From contig NZ_PNMA01000005.1 in the NCBI RefSeq assembly GCF_013823385.1, forward strand, positions 62,001 through 126,000: DNA of 64,000 nucleotides. The letters are read 5' to 3'. Both the position numbers and the translations under genes were made by a program. The DNA is from Hyphomonas sp. Lineage in GTDB: Bacteria; Pseudomonadota; Alphaproteobacteria; Caulobacterales; Hyphomonadaceae. Positions within the stretch are counted from its first letter, which is position 1; every line of letters starts with the position of its first letter. Shown in pieces: positions 25,377-33,230 of this stretch. The notes under the pieces were generated by a model. It ran no database searches. It was given only the letters and a program-made list of their open reading frames with translations, and was not told the origin of the DNA.

Positions 25377-25916
25377 TTAAATGCGATCCCTCCAGAAGCG
25401 AAGCGCGTCTGCATGGCGATGCAGGTAGTGGCGCAGCCAGACAGCGTACCGATCGGGCCGGACGCGGGCGTCCTCCTCCAGCGCGTCCAGCGTCACCCAA
25501 TCAATATCCTCGATCTCGTCTGTGTTGGGATTTGGCGGCGCAGAAGTGCGCCCAAAAAACAGGTGGGGAATCTCATTTTCAATCATCTGATTGTCGAGCC
25601 GGGCGGTGTAGCGGCTCTTGAACCCGTAAACCAAGCGCACCTTGAGGCCCGTTTCTTCAGTGAGCCTGCGTCCTGCAGCCTTCGCCGTCGGCTCTCCCGG
25701 CCTGGGGTGACCGCAGCAGCTGTTCGCCCACTTGCCGGCAGAATGATATTTGCCGGACGCACGCTTCTGGATAAGGCACTCTCCGGATGAATTGAAGACG
25801 AAGATCGAGAAGGCCCGGTGGAGCAAGCCATCCTCGTGGATCTGAAGCTTTCCACCATGGCTGAAGGCCCGATCGGCTTCATCGACGAGAATTACTTGTT
25901 CAGCCTGGTCGTTCAT
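25377..25916 (-). CDS. idi: Isopentenyl-diphosphate delta-isomerase, type 1
   Basis: 179 aa from ATG 25916 (SD GGAG at 8-10 nt). Nudix-like fold with the metal-site block KWANSCCGHPRPGE holding the catalytic Cys, and EETGLK with the metal-binding glutamates. Interconverts IPP and DMAPP, feeding GGPP synthesis for carotenoids and the bacteriochlorophyll tail. A PpsR-type operator lies directly upstream, so it belongs to the photosynthesis regulon. Confidence 0.93.
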   Translation of the reverse strand: MNDQAEQVILVDEADRAFSHGGKLQIHEDGLLHRAFSIFVFNSSGECLIQKRASGKYHSAGKWANSCCGHPRPGEPTAKAAGRRLTEETGLKVRLVYGFKSRYTARLDNQMIENEIPHLFFGRTSAPPNPNTDEIEDIDWVTLDALEEDARVRPDRYAVWLRHYLHRHADALRFWRDRI

Positions 25917-25919
25917 CAG

Positions 25920-25937
25920 AACGTTCTCCGGAACGTT
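25920..25937 (-). promoter_or_regulatory. Leader hairpin at the idi ribosome-binding site
   Basis: Inverted repeat AACGTTC-4 nt-GAACGTT immediately upstream of idi. The loop and 3' arm hold the only purine-rich site (CGGAGAA on the - strand), so folding would mask it. Regulatory effect is inferred. Confidence 0.4.
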
Positions 25938-25941
25938 TTGA

Positions 25942-25985
25942 TGAACATGTTCATTGACACCATAAAGTGTCAATTGGTTTTTACT
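25942..25985 (-). promoter_or_regulatory. Tandem PpsR boxes at the idi promoter
   Basis: TGAACATGTTCATTGACA (25942-25959, TGA-N12-ACA; contains the perfect palindrome TGAACATGTTCA), 8-bp spacer, then TGTCAATTGGTTTTTACT (25968-25985, TGT-N12-ACT). The second box reaches into the stop codon of the upstream ORF. Confidence 0.72.
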
Positions 25986-26268
25986 ATTCGACCGTCCAAC
26001 CGCGTGGCGTGCGGCGGGCTTCCAGCGTAATGGCGCTCTCGGCCATTGCCGATGCTCTCGAAGGGTTGCCCCGGCGCGCCGCAGTGAGCCGCATGGCGAT
26101 GGCAGCCGCCGCCAGGGTGATGCCGGCAATCGCCGTGACCAGGGCCACAAGGCCTGCCACCAGCACCAGCATCAGCCCCGCAAGCACCTGAACGGTGAGG
26201 GCAACGCCCACCCGCAAGGCGGCGAGCAGGCTGGCAATGGGATCAGAAGGGGCGCGTGTCTGTACCAT
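25984..26268 (-). CDS. Unrecognised small membrane protein
   Basis: 94 aa from ATG 26268 (99 from a GTG at 26283). Two strongly hydrophobic stretches around residues 15-60, rich in Val, Leu and Ala, followed by a polar, arginine-rich tail ending TPRGWTVE. No family recognised. It ends exactly where the idi operator begins and probably belongs to the flanking chromosome rather than the photosynthesis cluster. Confidence 0.5.
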   Translation of the reverse strand: MVQTRAPSDPIASLLAALRVGVALTVQVLAGLMLVLVAGLVALVTAIAGITLAAAAIAMRLTAARRGNPSRASAMAESAITLEARRTPRGWTVE

Positions 26269-26357
26269 GTATGTCACTTTCACCCTTCAAGATGGCGCGA
26301 TGATGGCGGAGCGTCAACGCTGGTGAGGCAATCTGTGTGCCAACCGGGGCAGCAGGG

Positions 26358-27062
26358 CTAATCCTGGCGCACCAGCAGTCCTCGTTCGGCCCGGATCTGC
26401 GCATAAGCCGCCGTGATCGCCGCCGCCTTGGCATGCACGCTGGTCTCAAATTCCCTCGGCGCGCCCTTCTGGACGATCAGGTCCGGATGGTGGTCTGCCA
26501 TCAGGCGGCGATAGGCCGAGCGGATCACCGGAAATTCAGCGTCATGGGGCACGCCCAGGACATGATAGGGATCGTCCCGGTCCGGCCCCAGATGGCTGGC
26601 GCGGATGCGTCGGAAGGTGGCTTCGTTGAAGCCGAAGGCATCCGACACCGTACGCAGATAGGTCATCTCCGGCTGGGTGATAACGCCGTCAGCGCCCGCG
26701 ATCTGGAACAGGCCATCGAGCACGCCTTCCAGCAGGCATGGCCGGTGGCTGTAGCGCCGGCCAATGCGGCGCGCATAGGATTCGTAGCCCTTGACCGTCT
26801 GCCGGGCGAGATTGAACACGCGGCGGACATTCTCCGCCTCTTCCGGCGGGGCACGGAAGACGCGGGCAAAGACCATGATTTCCTGATCGGTGACATGGCC
26901 ATCGGCCATCGCCATCTTGGCACCGAGGCCGACGACCGCAGCCGTGAAGCCGACATCATTAGGATCTGGCGCGCAGCCGTCTGGGCCCGGCTCCGGGTCG
27001 GGATCAGGTCCGTGGTCGAACAACCGGCGACCGCTATCGAGAAGAGTGGTCCATAAGCTCAT
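26358..27062 (-). CDS. TerB-DnaJ domain co-chaperone (DjlA-like)
   Basis: 234 aa from ATG 27062. Residues ~40-150 match a TerB-like alpha-helical domain (acidic metal-binding loops such as MADGHVTDQE and AGADGVITQPE). The C-terminal third is a J domain (DPYHVLGVPHDAEFPVIRSAYRRLMADHHPD) with the His-Pro-Asp signature present as HHPD. Such proteins activate DnaK. DjlA of enterics has a membrane anchor at the N terminus; none is obvious here. Confidence 0.82.
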   Translation of the reverse strand: MSLWTTLLDSGRRLFDHGPDPDPEPGPDGCAPDPNDVGFTAAVVGLGAKMAMADGHVTDQEIMVFARVFRAPPEEAENVRRVFNLARQTVKGYESYARRIGRRYSHRPCLLEGVLDGLFQIAGADGVITQPEMTYLRTVSDAFGFNEATFRRIRASHLGPDRDDPYHVLGVPHDAEFPVIRSAYRRLMADHHPDLIVQKGAPREFETSVHAKAAAITAAYAQIRAERGLLVRQD

Positions 27063-27190
27063 GAGCAACCTTGAGTATAGCAGCCCTTCCCCGGACTTGG
27101 ACAGAGACCGTTTCTGACAAGAGCGTGAAGTAAACTCATGCATCCCCCGGTATACGGGCACCGCTGGAGATGGTTGCACGCGGGCAGATC

Positions 27191-27238
27191 ATTAAAGTTC
27201 GGTCATCAAGTGAGCCATTTCATATACGGCTCCGTATA
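27191..27238 (+). promoter_or_regulatory. Upstream region of fasciclin gene 1: shared 16-mer and inverted repeat
   Basis: ATTAAAGTTCGGTCAT (27191-27206) recurs with 14/16 identity at 28620-28635, at 106 and 102 bp before the respective start codons. It is followed by TATACGG-CT-CCGTATA (27223-27238), a 7-bp perfect inverted repeat. Likely promoter or operator; the protein that binds is unknown. Confidence 0.45.
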
Positions 27239-27296
27239 CGAAATCAGCTGAGGAAGACTTCAGCGCGACTTTTCCAACTGACAGGACCGACGACCC

Positions 27297-27827
27297 ATGA
27301 AGATGTTTGCCTCCGCAGCCGCTGCTGCCCTTCTGATCGCCCTTCCCGCCGCCGCGCATAATCATGGCGACAAGCCCGCCGCCGAAAAGGCGGAGAAGGC
27401 CGAGTATGCCAAAGCGAAATCCGACATCGTGGACACCGCCGCAGCTGCCGGTTCCTTCACCACCCTGCTGGCCGCCGCCGAAGCCGCCGGACTGGTGGAC
27501 GCGCTGAAGGGTGAAGGCCCGCTGACCGTGTTTGCCCCGACCGATGAAGCCTTCGCGAAACTGCCAGAAGGCACGGTCGCCTCCCTGCTGCTGCCGGAGA
27601 ACAAGGACCAGCTGGCCGGTATCCTCAAGCTGCACGTGATTGCGGGCAAGGTGAAATCGAAAGATCTCGCTGGTCAGCAGATCGAGGCAGAGACGCTGAA
27701 CGGCACCGTCTCGATTGACGGGACCGACGGCGTGACCGTGAACGGCGCGAAGGTGATTTCCGCCGACATCAAAGCCTCCAACGGCATCATTCATGTGATC
27801 GACACGGTTCTGCTGCCGGCAGGCTGA
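27297..27827 (+). CDS. Secreted fasciclin (FAS1) domain protein 1
   Basis: 176 aa. Signal peptide (about 20 aa, ending PAAA-HNHG) with a His-containing mature N terminus, then one FAS1 domain: [20 protein letters not shown], the H1 motif [13 protein letters not shown], and the H2-like end [18 protein letters not shown]1 domains mediate adhesion or envelope interactions; bacterial function is usually unknown. First of three paralogues in tandem. Confidence 0.9.
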   Translation: MKMFASAAAAALLIALPAAAHNHGDKPAAEKAEKAEYAKAKSDIVDTAAAAGSFTTLLAAAEAAGLVDALKGEGPLTVFAPTDEAFAKLPEGTVASLLLPENKDQLAGILKLHVIAGKVKSKDLAGQQIEAETLNGTVSIDGTDGVTVNGAKVISADIKASNGIIHVIDTVLLPAG

Positions 27828-27857
27828 TCTCCCCCTTCCTCCCAAACCCCTAACCTC

Positions 27858-27893
27858 GCCTGGGCAGCCCTTCTGCTGCTCAGGCCTTTTTTT
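27858..27893 (+). terminator. Terminator after fasciclin gene 1
   Basis: Eleven-bp stem (GCCTGGGCAGC / GCTGCTCAGGC, one G-U) with a 6-nt loop and a run of seven T. Gene 1 is therefore transcribed separately from gene 2. Confidence 0.88.
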
Positions 27894-27949
27894 GCCGGGA
27901 CCGGGCCGGACGAAAATTAACCATTTTGAAAGAATCCCGGCTTGCTCCG

Positions 27950-27974
27950 GGAACGAATCTTTCCGCGCGCCGTT
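27950..27974 (+). promoter_or_regulatory. EcfG-type (general stress) promoter of fasciclin gene 2
   Basis: GGAAC (27950-27954), 16 bp, CGTT (27971-27974) matches the alphaproteobacterial EcfG consensus GGAAC-N16/17-CGTT. It lies 52 bp before the gene 2 start codon. Confidence 0.6.
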
Positions 27975-28025
27975 TGATCTTCATCGAACAGAAAAATCCA
28001 CCCCGTGCTTGCCGGAGGATTGAAG

Positions 28026-28589
28026 ATGAAGACCTTTGCCGCCGCTGCCCTTGCCGCGCTGATGATCAGCCCGGCCGCCTTTGCCGACGCTGACCAGGCC
28101 GCGCCCGCCAGCGCCAGCCTGCAGCTTGGCGCTGCCCGCGCCGTGGCCGCCATGCCGGCTCCCAAGGGAGAGCGCGCGCTGGAGAAGGCATCGAAAACCG
28201 GCCGTTTCAACACGCTGATGGCGGCGATTGATGCCGCCGGCGTCCGCGATGATCTGGGGCAGATGGGCACCTACACCTTCTTTGCACCGACCGACGCAGC
28301 CTTCGAGAAACTACCCCCCGGCGCGATGGAGCGCCTGATGCGGCCGGAGAACCGGGACCAGCTGATCAGCCTGCTGCGTATGCATGTGGTGGCGGGCGAA
28401 GAACTGACGGCTGAGCGGATGCGCGGCCTGCAGATCACCGCAGAAACGCTGAACGGCCCGGTCGCGATTGACGGAACCGATCCTCAGACCGGTGTGTGGG
28501 TCAATGCCGTAACCGTCAGCGGACCGGATATTCGCGGGGCTGACGGGGTGTTTTTGGGCATCGACACGCTGCTGCTGCCCGCAGGGTGA
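28026..28589 (+). CDS. Secreted fasciclin (FAS1) domain protein 2
   Basis: 187 aa from ATG 28026, which follows GGAGG; an in-frame GTG 21 bp earlier lacks a good site. Signal peptide MKTFAAAALAALMISPAAFA, then a single FAS1 domain with YTFFAPTDAAFEKLPPGA and ADGVFLGIDTLLLPAG. The C-terminal H2 motif deviates (GVFLGID instead of GVIHVID). Preceded by its own stress-type promoter. Confidence 0.9.
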   Translation: MKTFAAAALAALMISPAAFADADQAAPASASLQLGAARAVAAMPAPKGERALEKASKTGRFNTLMAAIDAAGVRDDLGQMGTYTFFAPTDAAFEKLPPGAMERLMRPENRDQLISLLRMHVVAGEELTAERMRGLQITAETLNGPVAIDGTDPQTGVWVNAVTVSGPDIRGADGVFLGIDTLLLPAG

Positions 28590-28619
28590 CCGGCGCCCAT
28601 CCGCCGGCGGCCGGGAGGC

Positions 28620-28665
28620 ATTAAAGCTTGGTCATATCGGGGAACCTGAAGGCGGCTCATCCGTC
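28620..28665 (+). promoter_or_regulatory. Promoter region of fasciclin gene 3 (shared 16-mer plus EcfG-like elements)
   Basis: ATTAAAGCTTGGTCAT (28620-28635) matches the element before gene 1. GGAAC (28641-28645), 16 bp, CGTC (28662-28665) is one base from the EcfG consensus and lies 57 bp before the start codon. Confidence 0.5.
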
Positions 28666-28721
28666 TTTAGCACAACATGTTCAATTCAGTTTCTCAGCCA
28701 ACGCCCGGAAAGGCGCGATCC

Positions 28722-29264
28722 ATGAAGAGCCTTCTTCCGCTTGGTGCAGCCTTCCTCCTTTTGACGCTGCCTGTGATGGCGGCGCCGCAGACAGAGGGCG
28801 AGGCGCCCGCGCAGGAGCGCGCGAGCATAGGTAATCAGCCCACGAATGATCTGATTGATGTGGCCAACCATAGCGGCGCCTTCCGCACGCTGATGGAAGC
28901 CGCCGCTGCGGCCGGGATTGAAGACGACCTGCGCGGAGAAGGCCCGCACACGATCTTTGCGCCGACCGATGCGGCCTTTGCCAAACTGCCCGCCGGCACA
29001 GTTGACCGGCTGATGGAGCCGGAAAATCGCGGCGAGCTGGTGAGCCTTATCCGGATGCACGTGATTGCCGGGGAAAAGCTGACGACGGCCGATCTTGCCG
29101 GGCAGCAGCTGACGGCGCAGACGCTGAATGGCCCGCTGGCGATTGATGCCTCCGACGCGATCACAGGCGTCCGCGTCAATGATGCCTCCGTGACGCTGAC
29201 CGATATTGAAGCTTCGAATGGCGTGATCCACGCCATCGATACCGTTCTCCTGCCGGCCAACTAG
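28722..29264 (+). CDS. Secreted fasciclin (FAS1) domain protein 3
   Basis: 180 aa from ATG 28722 (GGAAAGG upstream). Signal peptide ending PVMAA, then a single FAS1 domain: FRTLMEAAAAAGIEDDLRGE, TIFAPTDAAFAKLPAG, EASNGVIHAIDTVLLP. The domain retains all motifs seen in paralogue 1. The three proteins probably arose by local duplication. Confidence 0.9.
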   Translation: MKSLLPLGAAFLLLTLPVMAAPQTEGEAPAQERASIGNQPTNDLIDVANHSGAFRTLMEAAAAAGIEDDLRGEGPHTIFAPTDAAFAKLPAGTVDRLMEPENRGELVSLIRMHVIAGEKLTTADLAGQQLTAQTLNGPLAIDASDAITGVRVNDASVTLTDIEASNGVIHAIDTVLLPAN

Positions 29265-29292
29265 GCTGAAGGGAGAGTACCCCCGTGTGTGG

Positions 29293-29323
29293 GCCCCGTC
29301 TGGAATTCAACTCCAGGCGGGGC
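29293..29323. terminator. Strong hairpin between convergent fasciclin gene 3 and the lipoprotein gene
   Basis: Twelve-bp stem GCCCCGTCTGGA / TCCAGGCGGGGC (one G-U) with a 7-nt loop, 28 bp after gene 3 and 15 bp from the stop of the opposing gene. The T-run is weak, so it may be a bidirectional or imperfect terminator. Confidence 0.55.
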
Positions 29324-29337
29324 TTGGTCGGAAGGGC

Positions 29338-29832
29338 TCAGTCTGCTGCCGTTGTGGTGTCAGACACGATCTGCCACTCGCCGCCGGCCTTGCGCAGGAC
29401 AAGCGTGTAAAGGCCCCAGGGCTGTTTGCCCTGCCAGTCGAGCTGCCATTTGCCATGGGCGATGGCAGCGTCGGCCGAGAGAATTTCGATTTCGTGATCG
29501 CTGGTGGTCAGCGTGCCCATTTCGGCGCCCGTGCCATAGCGCGCCTTGTAGCGGGCGAGCGTTTCATCCCAGCCGCGCGTGATATTGCCGCCCGAGGCAA
29601 AGCGCAGGTCCGGCGAGCGCAGATAGCCGGCCATGAAGCCTTCGATGTCGCCCCGGTTCCAGGCGGTGTCCTGGGCTTCGAGCAAGGCGAGGATGGCGGC
29701 TTCATCATCAGCGCGGGCCGCCGGGCTGACACCGGAGGTGGCGCAGGCGGCGAGCAGCAGAAACGCCGCGCCCGCCAGCACGCCAGAAAATGCGCCTGAA
29801 AGTCTAGTTGGTACGCTGAGGATCATGGTCAT
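29338..29832 (-). CDS. Lipoprotein with SnoaL/NTF2-like domain
   Basis: 164 aa from ATG 29832. Lipobox FLLLAAC near residues 21-27 predicts a lipid-anchored protein. The rest fits a DUF4440/SnoaL-like cone fold: ILALLEAQDTAWNRGDIEGFMAGY, then YKARYG and GEWQIVSDTT. Substrate unknown. The start overlaps the 3' end of the upstream gene by 29 bp, so the two are probably co-transcribed. Confidence 0.75.
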   Translation of the reverse strand: MTMILSVPTRLSGAFSGVLAGAAFLLLAACATSGVSPAARADDEAAILALLEAQDTAWNRGDIEGFMAGYLRSPDLRFASGGNITRGWDETLARYKARYGTGAEMGTLTTSDHEIEILSADAAIAHGKWQLDWQGKQPWGLYTLVLRKAGGEWQIVSDTTTAAD

Positions 29833-30772
29833 GCGCCGGGCTTTCCAGTTCCTCGGTGGGCTGCTCGTCCGTATTCCCGTAGCTGGCAGGTTGCGGGGCG
29901 GGCTCCTGATAGGCTGCCTGCTGCGCAGCGGTGTCTTCCTCAGGGCCCGGATCAAAGGCGGCGGGCGTGAGGTCTGCAACCTCGTCTTCCTCATACACCT
30001 CTTCTTCCTTCTTGCGGCCAAGGCCGAAGAGGCCGCCCTTGCCGGCCGGTTTTTCCTTCTCCGCCTTCTCCGCCTTCTCTGCCCGGCGGCGACCCAGCGG
30101 CCCGCGCGCATCGGCATGGCGGTCATACTGCATGGAGTAATATTCCCAGGCAGTCATCGTCAGCGGGCGCGGGGTCAGCGCCAGCCCGTAAAGGCGCAGG
30201 CGCTCAACCACCTCATCGCGCAGATGCATGCCGGGGAAGGCATCGGCGCGGAAATTCTTCGCCTTCATCCAATCACGCACCGACCAGCTGCGCACCCGGC
30301 CAATTTCGGCGGGCAGCGCGCCCTTGTGGACTTCCCAGATATAGAGCGCCGCGATGCCGTTGATGGCAGCGTCCATCGCATCGTCCAGCTCGGTCTCCGG
30401 CGCCCTGCCCTGGGCGAGGACGGCGCGCAGGCCAAGCTTGCGGGCCTCCATCTCCTGATAGGTGGAGCCGAGCACGGCAATGCCGTTGCGGTTTGTGTTG
30501 ATCAGGGACCGGTTGACCCCATCGAGCTGCGGGCTGCGGATCGGCAGCAGCACATCCGGGCCGACGCCGGGATGGTGGGCGACCTGCGACAGCTCGCTGA
30601 TCATCCGCTGCAGGTTGATGCGCAGCTCATGGGCAACCCCTTCCAGCGCCGAAGCGCGGCCAGCGCTCGCCTCTTCTCGCATGCGCCAGAGATTCCAGGC
30701 CACAAGCGTCAACAGGGCGATGGCCAGGGCCAGGCCCCCGGTCAGGAAAGTATAAAATTGTGCTTCGCTCAT
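29804..30772 (-). CDS. Unrecognised single-helix membrane protein with charged C-terminal tail
   Basis: 322 aa from ATG 30772; the open frame extends 57 bp further but without support. One N-terminal helix (residues ~8-28), then a long cytosolic region (ELRINLQRMISELSQVAHHPG..., WEVHKGALPAEIGRVRSWSV), then a low-complexity Lys/Glu/Ala and acidic tail (residues ~235-322). I do not recognise the family. The tail resembles an intrinsically disordered linker. Confidence 0.65.
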   Translation of the reverse strand: MSEAQFYTFLTGGLALAIALLTLVAWNLWRMREEASAGRASALEGVAHELRINLQRMISELSQVAHHPGVGPDVLLPIRSPQLDGVNRSLINTNRNGIAVLGSTYQEMEARKLGLRAVLAQGRAPETELDDAMDAAINGIAALYIWEVHKGALPAEIGRVRSWSVRDWMKAKNFRADAFPGMHLRDEVVERLRLYGLALTPRPLTMTAWEYYSMQYDRHADARGPLGRRRAEKAEKAEKEKPAGKGGLFGLGRKKEEEVYEEDEVADLTPAAFDPGPEEDTAAQQAAYQEPAPQPASYGNTDEQPTEELESPAHDHDPQRTN

Positions 30773-30842
30773 TCTGAGTCCCCCTGCGACTAGGCCCGAA
30801 AGGGGCAGCGCGCGCCGGGCAAGCGCCAAGCGTTACCAAGTT

Positions 30843-31721
30843 CTAAACGCCGAGCGCGCGGCCTGCAATCGCCTGCAGCTTATCAATCATGACAGGATCC
30901 CGTAGCTGCGGCGCCGTGATCAGGGCAGAATCCAGACAGGTTTCAATGCCCTGCGGCGAAGGTGTACGTGGCGTACCGTTCAGACGGCCGGCCAGCTCCA
31001 GGATGGCGCGCCGGGCAAGCACGGTATTCTGCGCCATGATTTCAAGTACATCGGTGACCGTGACGGCCTCGGTATCGGCGCGCCAGCAGTCATAATCGGT
31101 GACCATGGCGAGGGTGGCGTAGGGCAGCTCGGCTTCCCGCGCGAGCTTGGCTTCGGGCATGTTGGTCATGCCGATCACATCGCAGCCCCATTGCCTGTAA
31201 AGGCGGCTTTCAGCGCGGGAGGAAAAGTGCGGGCCTTCCATGGCGAGATACGTGCCGCCGCGATGCACGGTGCCGCCAGCCGCTTCCATGGCATCGGCTG
31301 CCAGGGCCGACAGGCGGGCGCAGACCGGCTCTGCCATCGAGACATGCGCCACAAGGCCCGCGCCAAAGAAGCTGGAGGCGCGGGAAACCGTGCGGTCAAT
31401 GAACTGGTCCACGGCGACTGTGTGGCCCGGCGCATAAGCCTCCTGCAGGGAGCCGCAGGCGGAGATCGAGAGGATGTCGGTGACACCGGCCATCTTCAGC
31501 GCGGCGATATTGGCGCGGTAGGGCACGTCACTGGGCGACAGCCTGTGGCCGCGGCCATGGCGCGGCAGGAAGACAAGCTCCACCCCGCCGATCCGGCCGG
31601 AGACGAGGCTGTCGGACGGGGCGCCCCAGGACGTTTTGACCTCTGTTTCGCGCCGGTCTTCCAGCCCCTCCAGCGCATAGAGGCCGGAGCCGCCGATAAT
31701 CCCGAGTTTCCAGCCGCTCAT
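30843..31721 (-). CDS. mtnP: S-methyl-5'-thioadenosine phosphorylase
   Basis: 292 aa from ATG 31721. Purine nucleoside phosphorylase family: phosphate-binding GIIGGSGLYALEGL at the N terminus, PRHGRGHRLSPSDVPYRAN near residue 55, and MTNMPEAKLAREAELPYATLAMVTDYD near residue 190. It cleaves methylthioadenosine for methionine and adenine salvage. The next gene upstream is a GNAT protein 17 bp away. Confidence 0.93.
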   Translation of the reverse strand: MSGWKLGIIGGSGLYALEGLEDRRETEVKTSWGAPSDSLVSGRIGGVELVFLPRHGRGHRLSPSDVPYRANIAALKMAGVTDILSISACGSLQEAYAPGHTVAVDQFIDRTVSRASSFFGAGLVAHVSMAEPVCARLSALAADAMEAAGGTVHRGGTYLAMEGPHFSSRAESRLYRQWGCDVIGMTNMPEAKLAREAELPYATLAMVTDYDCWRADTEAVTVTDVLEIMAQNTVLARRAILELAGRLNGTPRTPSPQGIETCLDSALITAPQLRDPVMIDKLQAIAGRALGV

Positions 31722-31738
31722 GCCGCGCTCCCCTGCCC

Positions 31739-32227
31739 TCAGAACCATCTCCGCATGCCGATGGGCGGTGGCGAGCGGGGGTTGGGCGTTGTCAGCTCAA
31801 CATCCGGCGCCAGGAGGTAGCCAAGACCGGCATAGAAGTCGATCAGGCGCGGCTGGTCCGCGCGGATGGCAAGCTGGGCGCCTGCCAGGGCCTGCGCCCG
31901 GCCCATTTCTTCGAGCGCCTCGAGGATCCGCGCGCCATAGCCGCGCCCGGTGAATTCCGGCAGGATACCGATGCGTTTGACTTCCATCCAGCGCCCCTGC
32001 CCCTGCGGGCCGGGCACGGGAACCCAGCGGCCTGACCCGATGGGTATCTCCCCTGCCTCGAGGATCACGGCGCCGCCTTTGGCGATCTGGGCGGCGACGG
32101 TTTCGGGCGTTTCGCGGAAGACCGTGGATTCGGCCGAAACCCGGCCTGTCCAGATGCGGCGCGTCAACGCCTCAACGAGAAAGCCATCCGAAGGGGTGGC
32201 CCTGCGGATGGCTATCGGTAGGTTCAT
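31739..32227 (-). CDS. GNAT family N-acetyltransferase
   Basis: 162 aa. Acetyl-CoA-binding motif RIGILPEFTGRGYGARILEALEE near residue 85 (R/Q-x-x-G-x-G/A type) and the C-terminal LIDFYAGLGYLL. Substrate unknown. Lies between cytochrome c1 and mtnP on the same strand. Confidence 0.85.
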   Translation of the reverse strand: MNLPIAIRRATPSDGFLVEALTRRIWTGRVSAESTVFRETPETVAAQIAKGGAVILEAGEIPIGSGRWVPVPGPQGQGRWMEVKRIGILPEFTGRGYGARILEALEEMGRAQALAGAQLAIRADQPRLIDFYAGLGYLLAPDVELTTPNPRSPPPIGMRRWF

Positions 32228-32242
32228 GCTGGACGGGTGAGG

Positions 32243-33205
32243 CTAGTGCTCAACCTTCCGCCAGATCTGCTTGTAGGAGAACCACAGCAGCGTGCTGAGG
32301 ATCAGCAGGAAGACCATGGTGCCAAGGCCCGTGCGCTTGCGCGCCTCAAGCTTGGGCTCAGCCGCCCATGCCAGGAACTGGGCTACGTCATAGGCCATCT
32401 GCGAGGTCGTGGCTTCAGTACCATCGGTATATTCAACCCGGCCATCGGGCAGCTGTGGCCCCATCGCCAGGAAACCGCCCGGCGGTCTGTGGCGCGGATC
32501 GCCCTGGAAGTTGGGGGTCGTGTCACCGGCCATGTAGGGGTTGTAATACTGTCCGGCAGGCTGGATCAGATAGGCCGGGCCGTGATCAGGCTTGTAGCTG
32601 CCGAGCTTTTCGAACTTCGACATGTCGATAACGGTCTGGTAGATCGTCTCGCCATTCTCTTCGGTGATGAGGTCTTCATACAGCGAGAAGTCCGGATAGC
32701 CGGTCATCAGGCTGTAGATATAATCAGCCCCATAGTGCCGGGCCTTGACCATCACCGAAAGATCCGGCGGCAGGGCGCCGCCATTGGCCGCGCGGGCGGC
32801 CGCATCGTTCGGGAAGGGCGAGCGGAAACGGTCTGCCGGCATGGCCGGGCGGAACTCGTATTCGCCTGCCTCATTGGGCTCGGCATTCATGACTTCGTTC
32901 TCGGCCGCCAGCGCCTTCACGAACGGGTTGTCGTTCGGGTTGGGATATGCCGGATCGTAGAACGGGCCGCCGGGCTCACCAAGGTTGCGGTAGCTCAGCA
33001 GTTTCATGCCGTGGCAGCTGGAACAGACCTGTTTGTAGACCTGATAGCCGCGCTGGACGGACGCCTTGTCATACTGACCCGTGACGCCTTCGAACGGCCA
33101 GCCCGCTTCAGGGCCGTGCGGGTGCTTGGCGCCACCTGCGGCATGGGCGAGGCCCGCAAAGGCCAGGCCAGCAAGACCGGCAGCGAGGATGCGGAAGGTT
33201 TTCAT
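32243..33205 (-). CDS. petC: Cytochrome c1 of the bc1 complex
   Basis: 320 aa from ATG 33205. Signal peptide ending AHAA, heme motif CSSCH near residue 60, and a C-terminal membrane anchor (TMVFLLILSTLLWFSYKQIW). The region MVKARHYGADYIYSLMTGY and the Met-ligand area GGFLAMGPQL are normal for c1. Last gene of the petABC operon; it feeds electrons to soluble or anchored cytochrome c. Confidence 0.96.
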   Translation of the reverse strand: MKTFRILAAGLAGLAFAGLAHAAGGAKHPHGPEAGWPFEGVTGQYDKASVQRGYQVYKQVCSSCHGMKLLSYRNLGEPGGPFYDPAYPNPNDNPFVKALAAENEVMNAEPNEAGEYEFRPAMPADRFRSPFPNDAAARAANGGALPPDLSVMVKARHYGADYIYSLMTGYPDFSLYEDLITEENGETIYQTVIDMSKFEKLGSYKPDHGPAYLIQPAGQYYNPYMAGDTTPNFQGDPRHRPPGGFLAMGPQLPDGRVEYTDGTEATTSQMAYDVAQFLAWAAEPKLEARKRTGLGTMVFLLILSTLLWFSYKQIWRKVEH

Positions 33206-33230
33206 GTTCTTTCTTTCCCCAGCTTGCATC

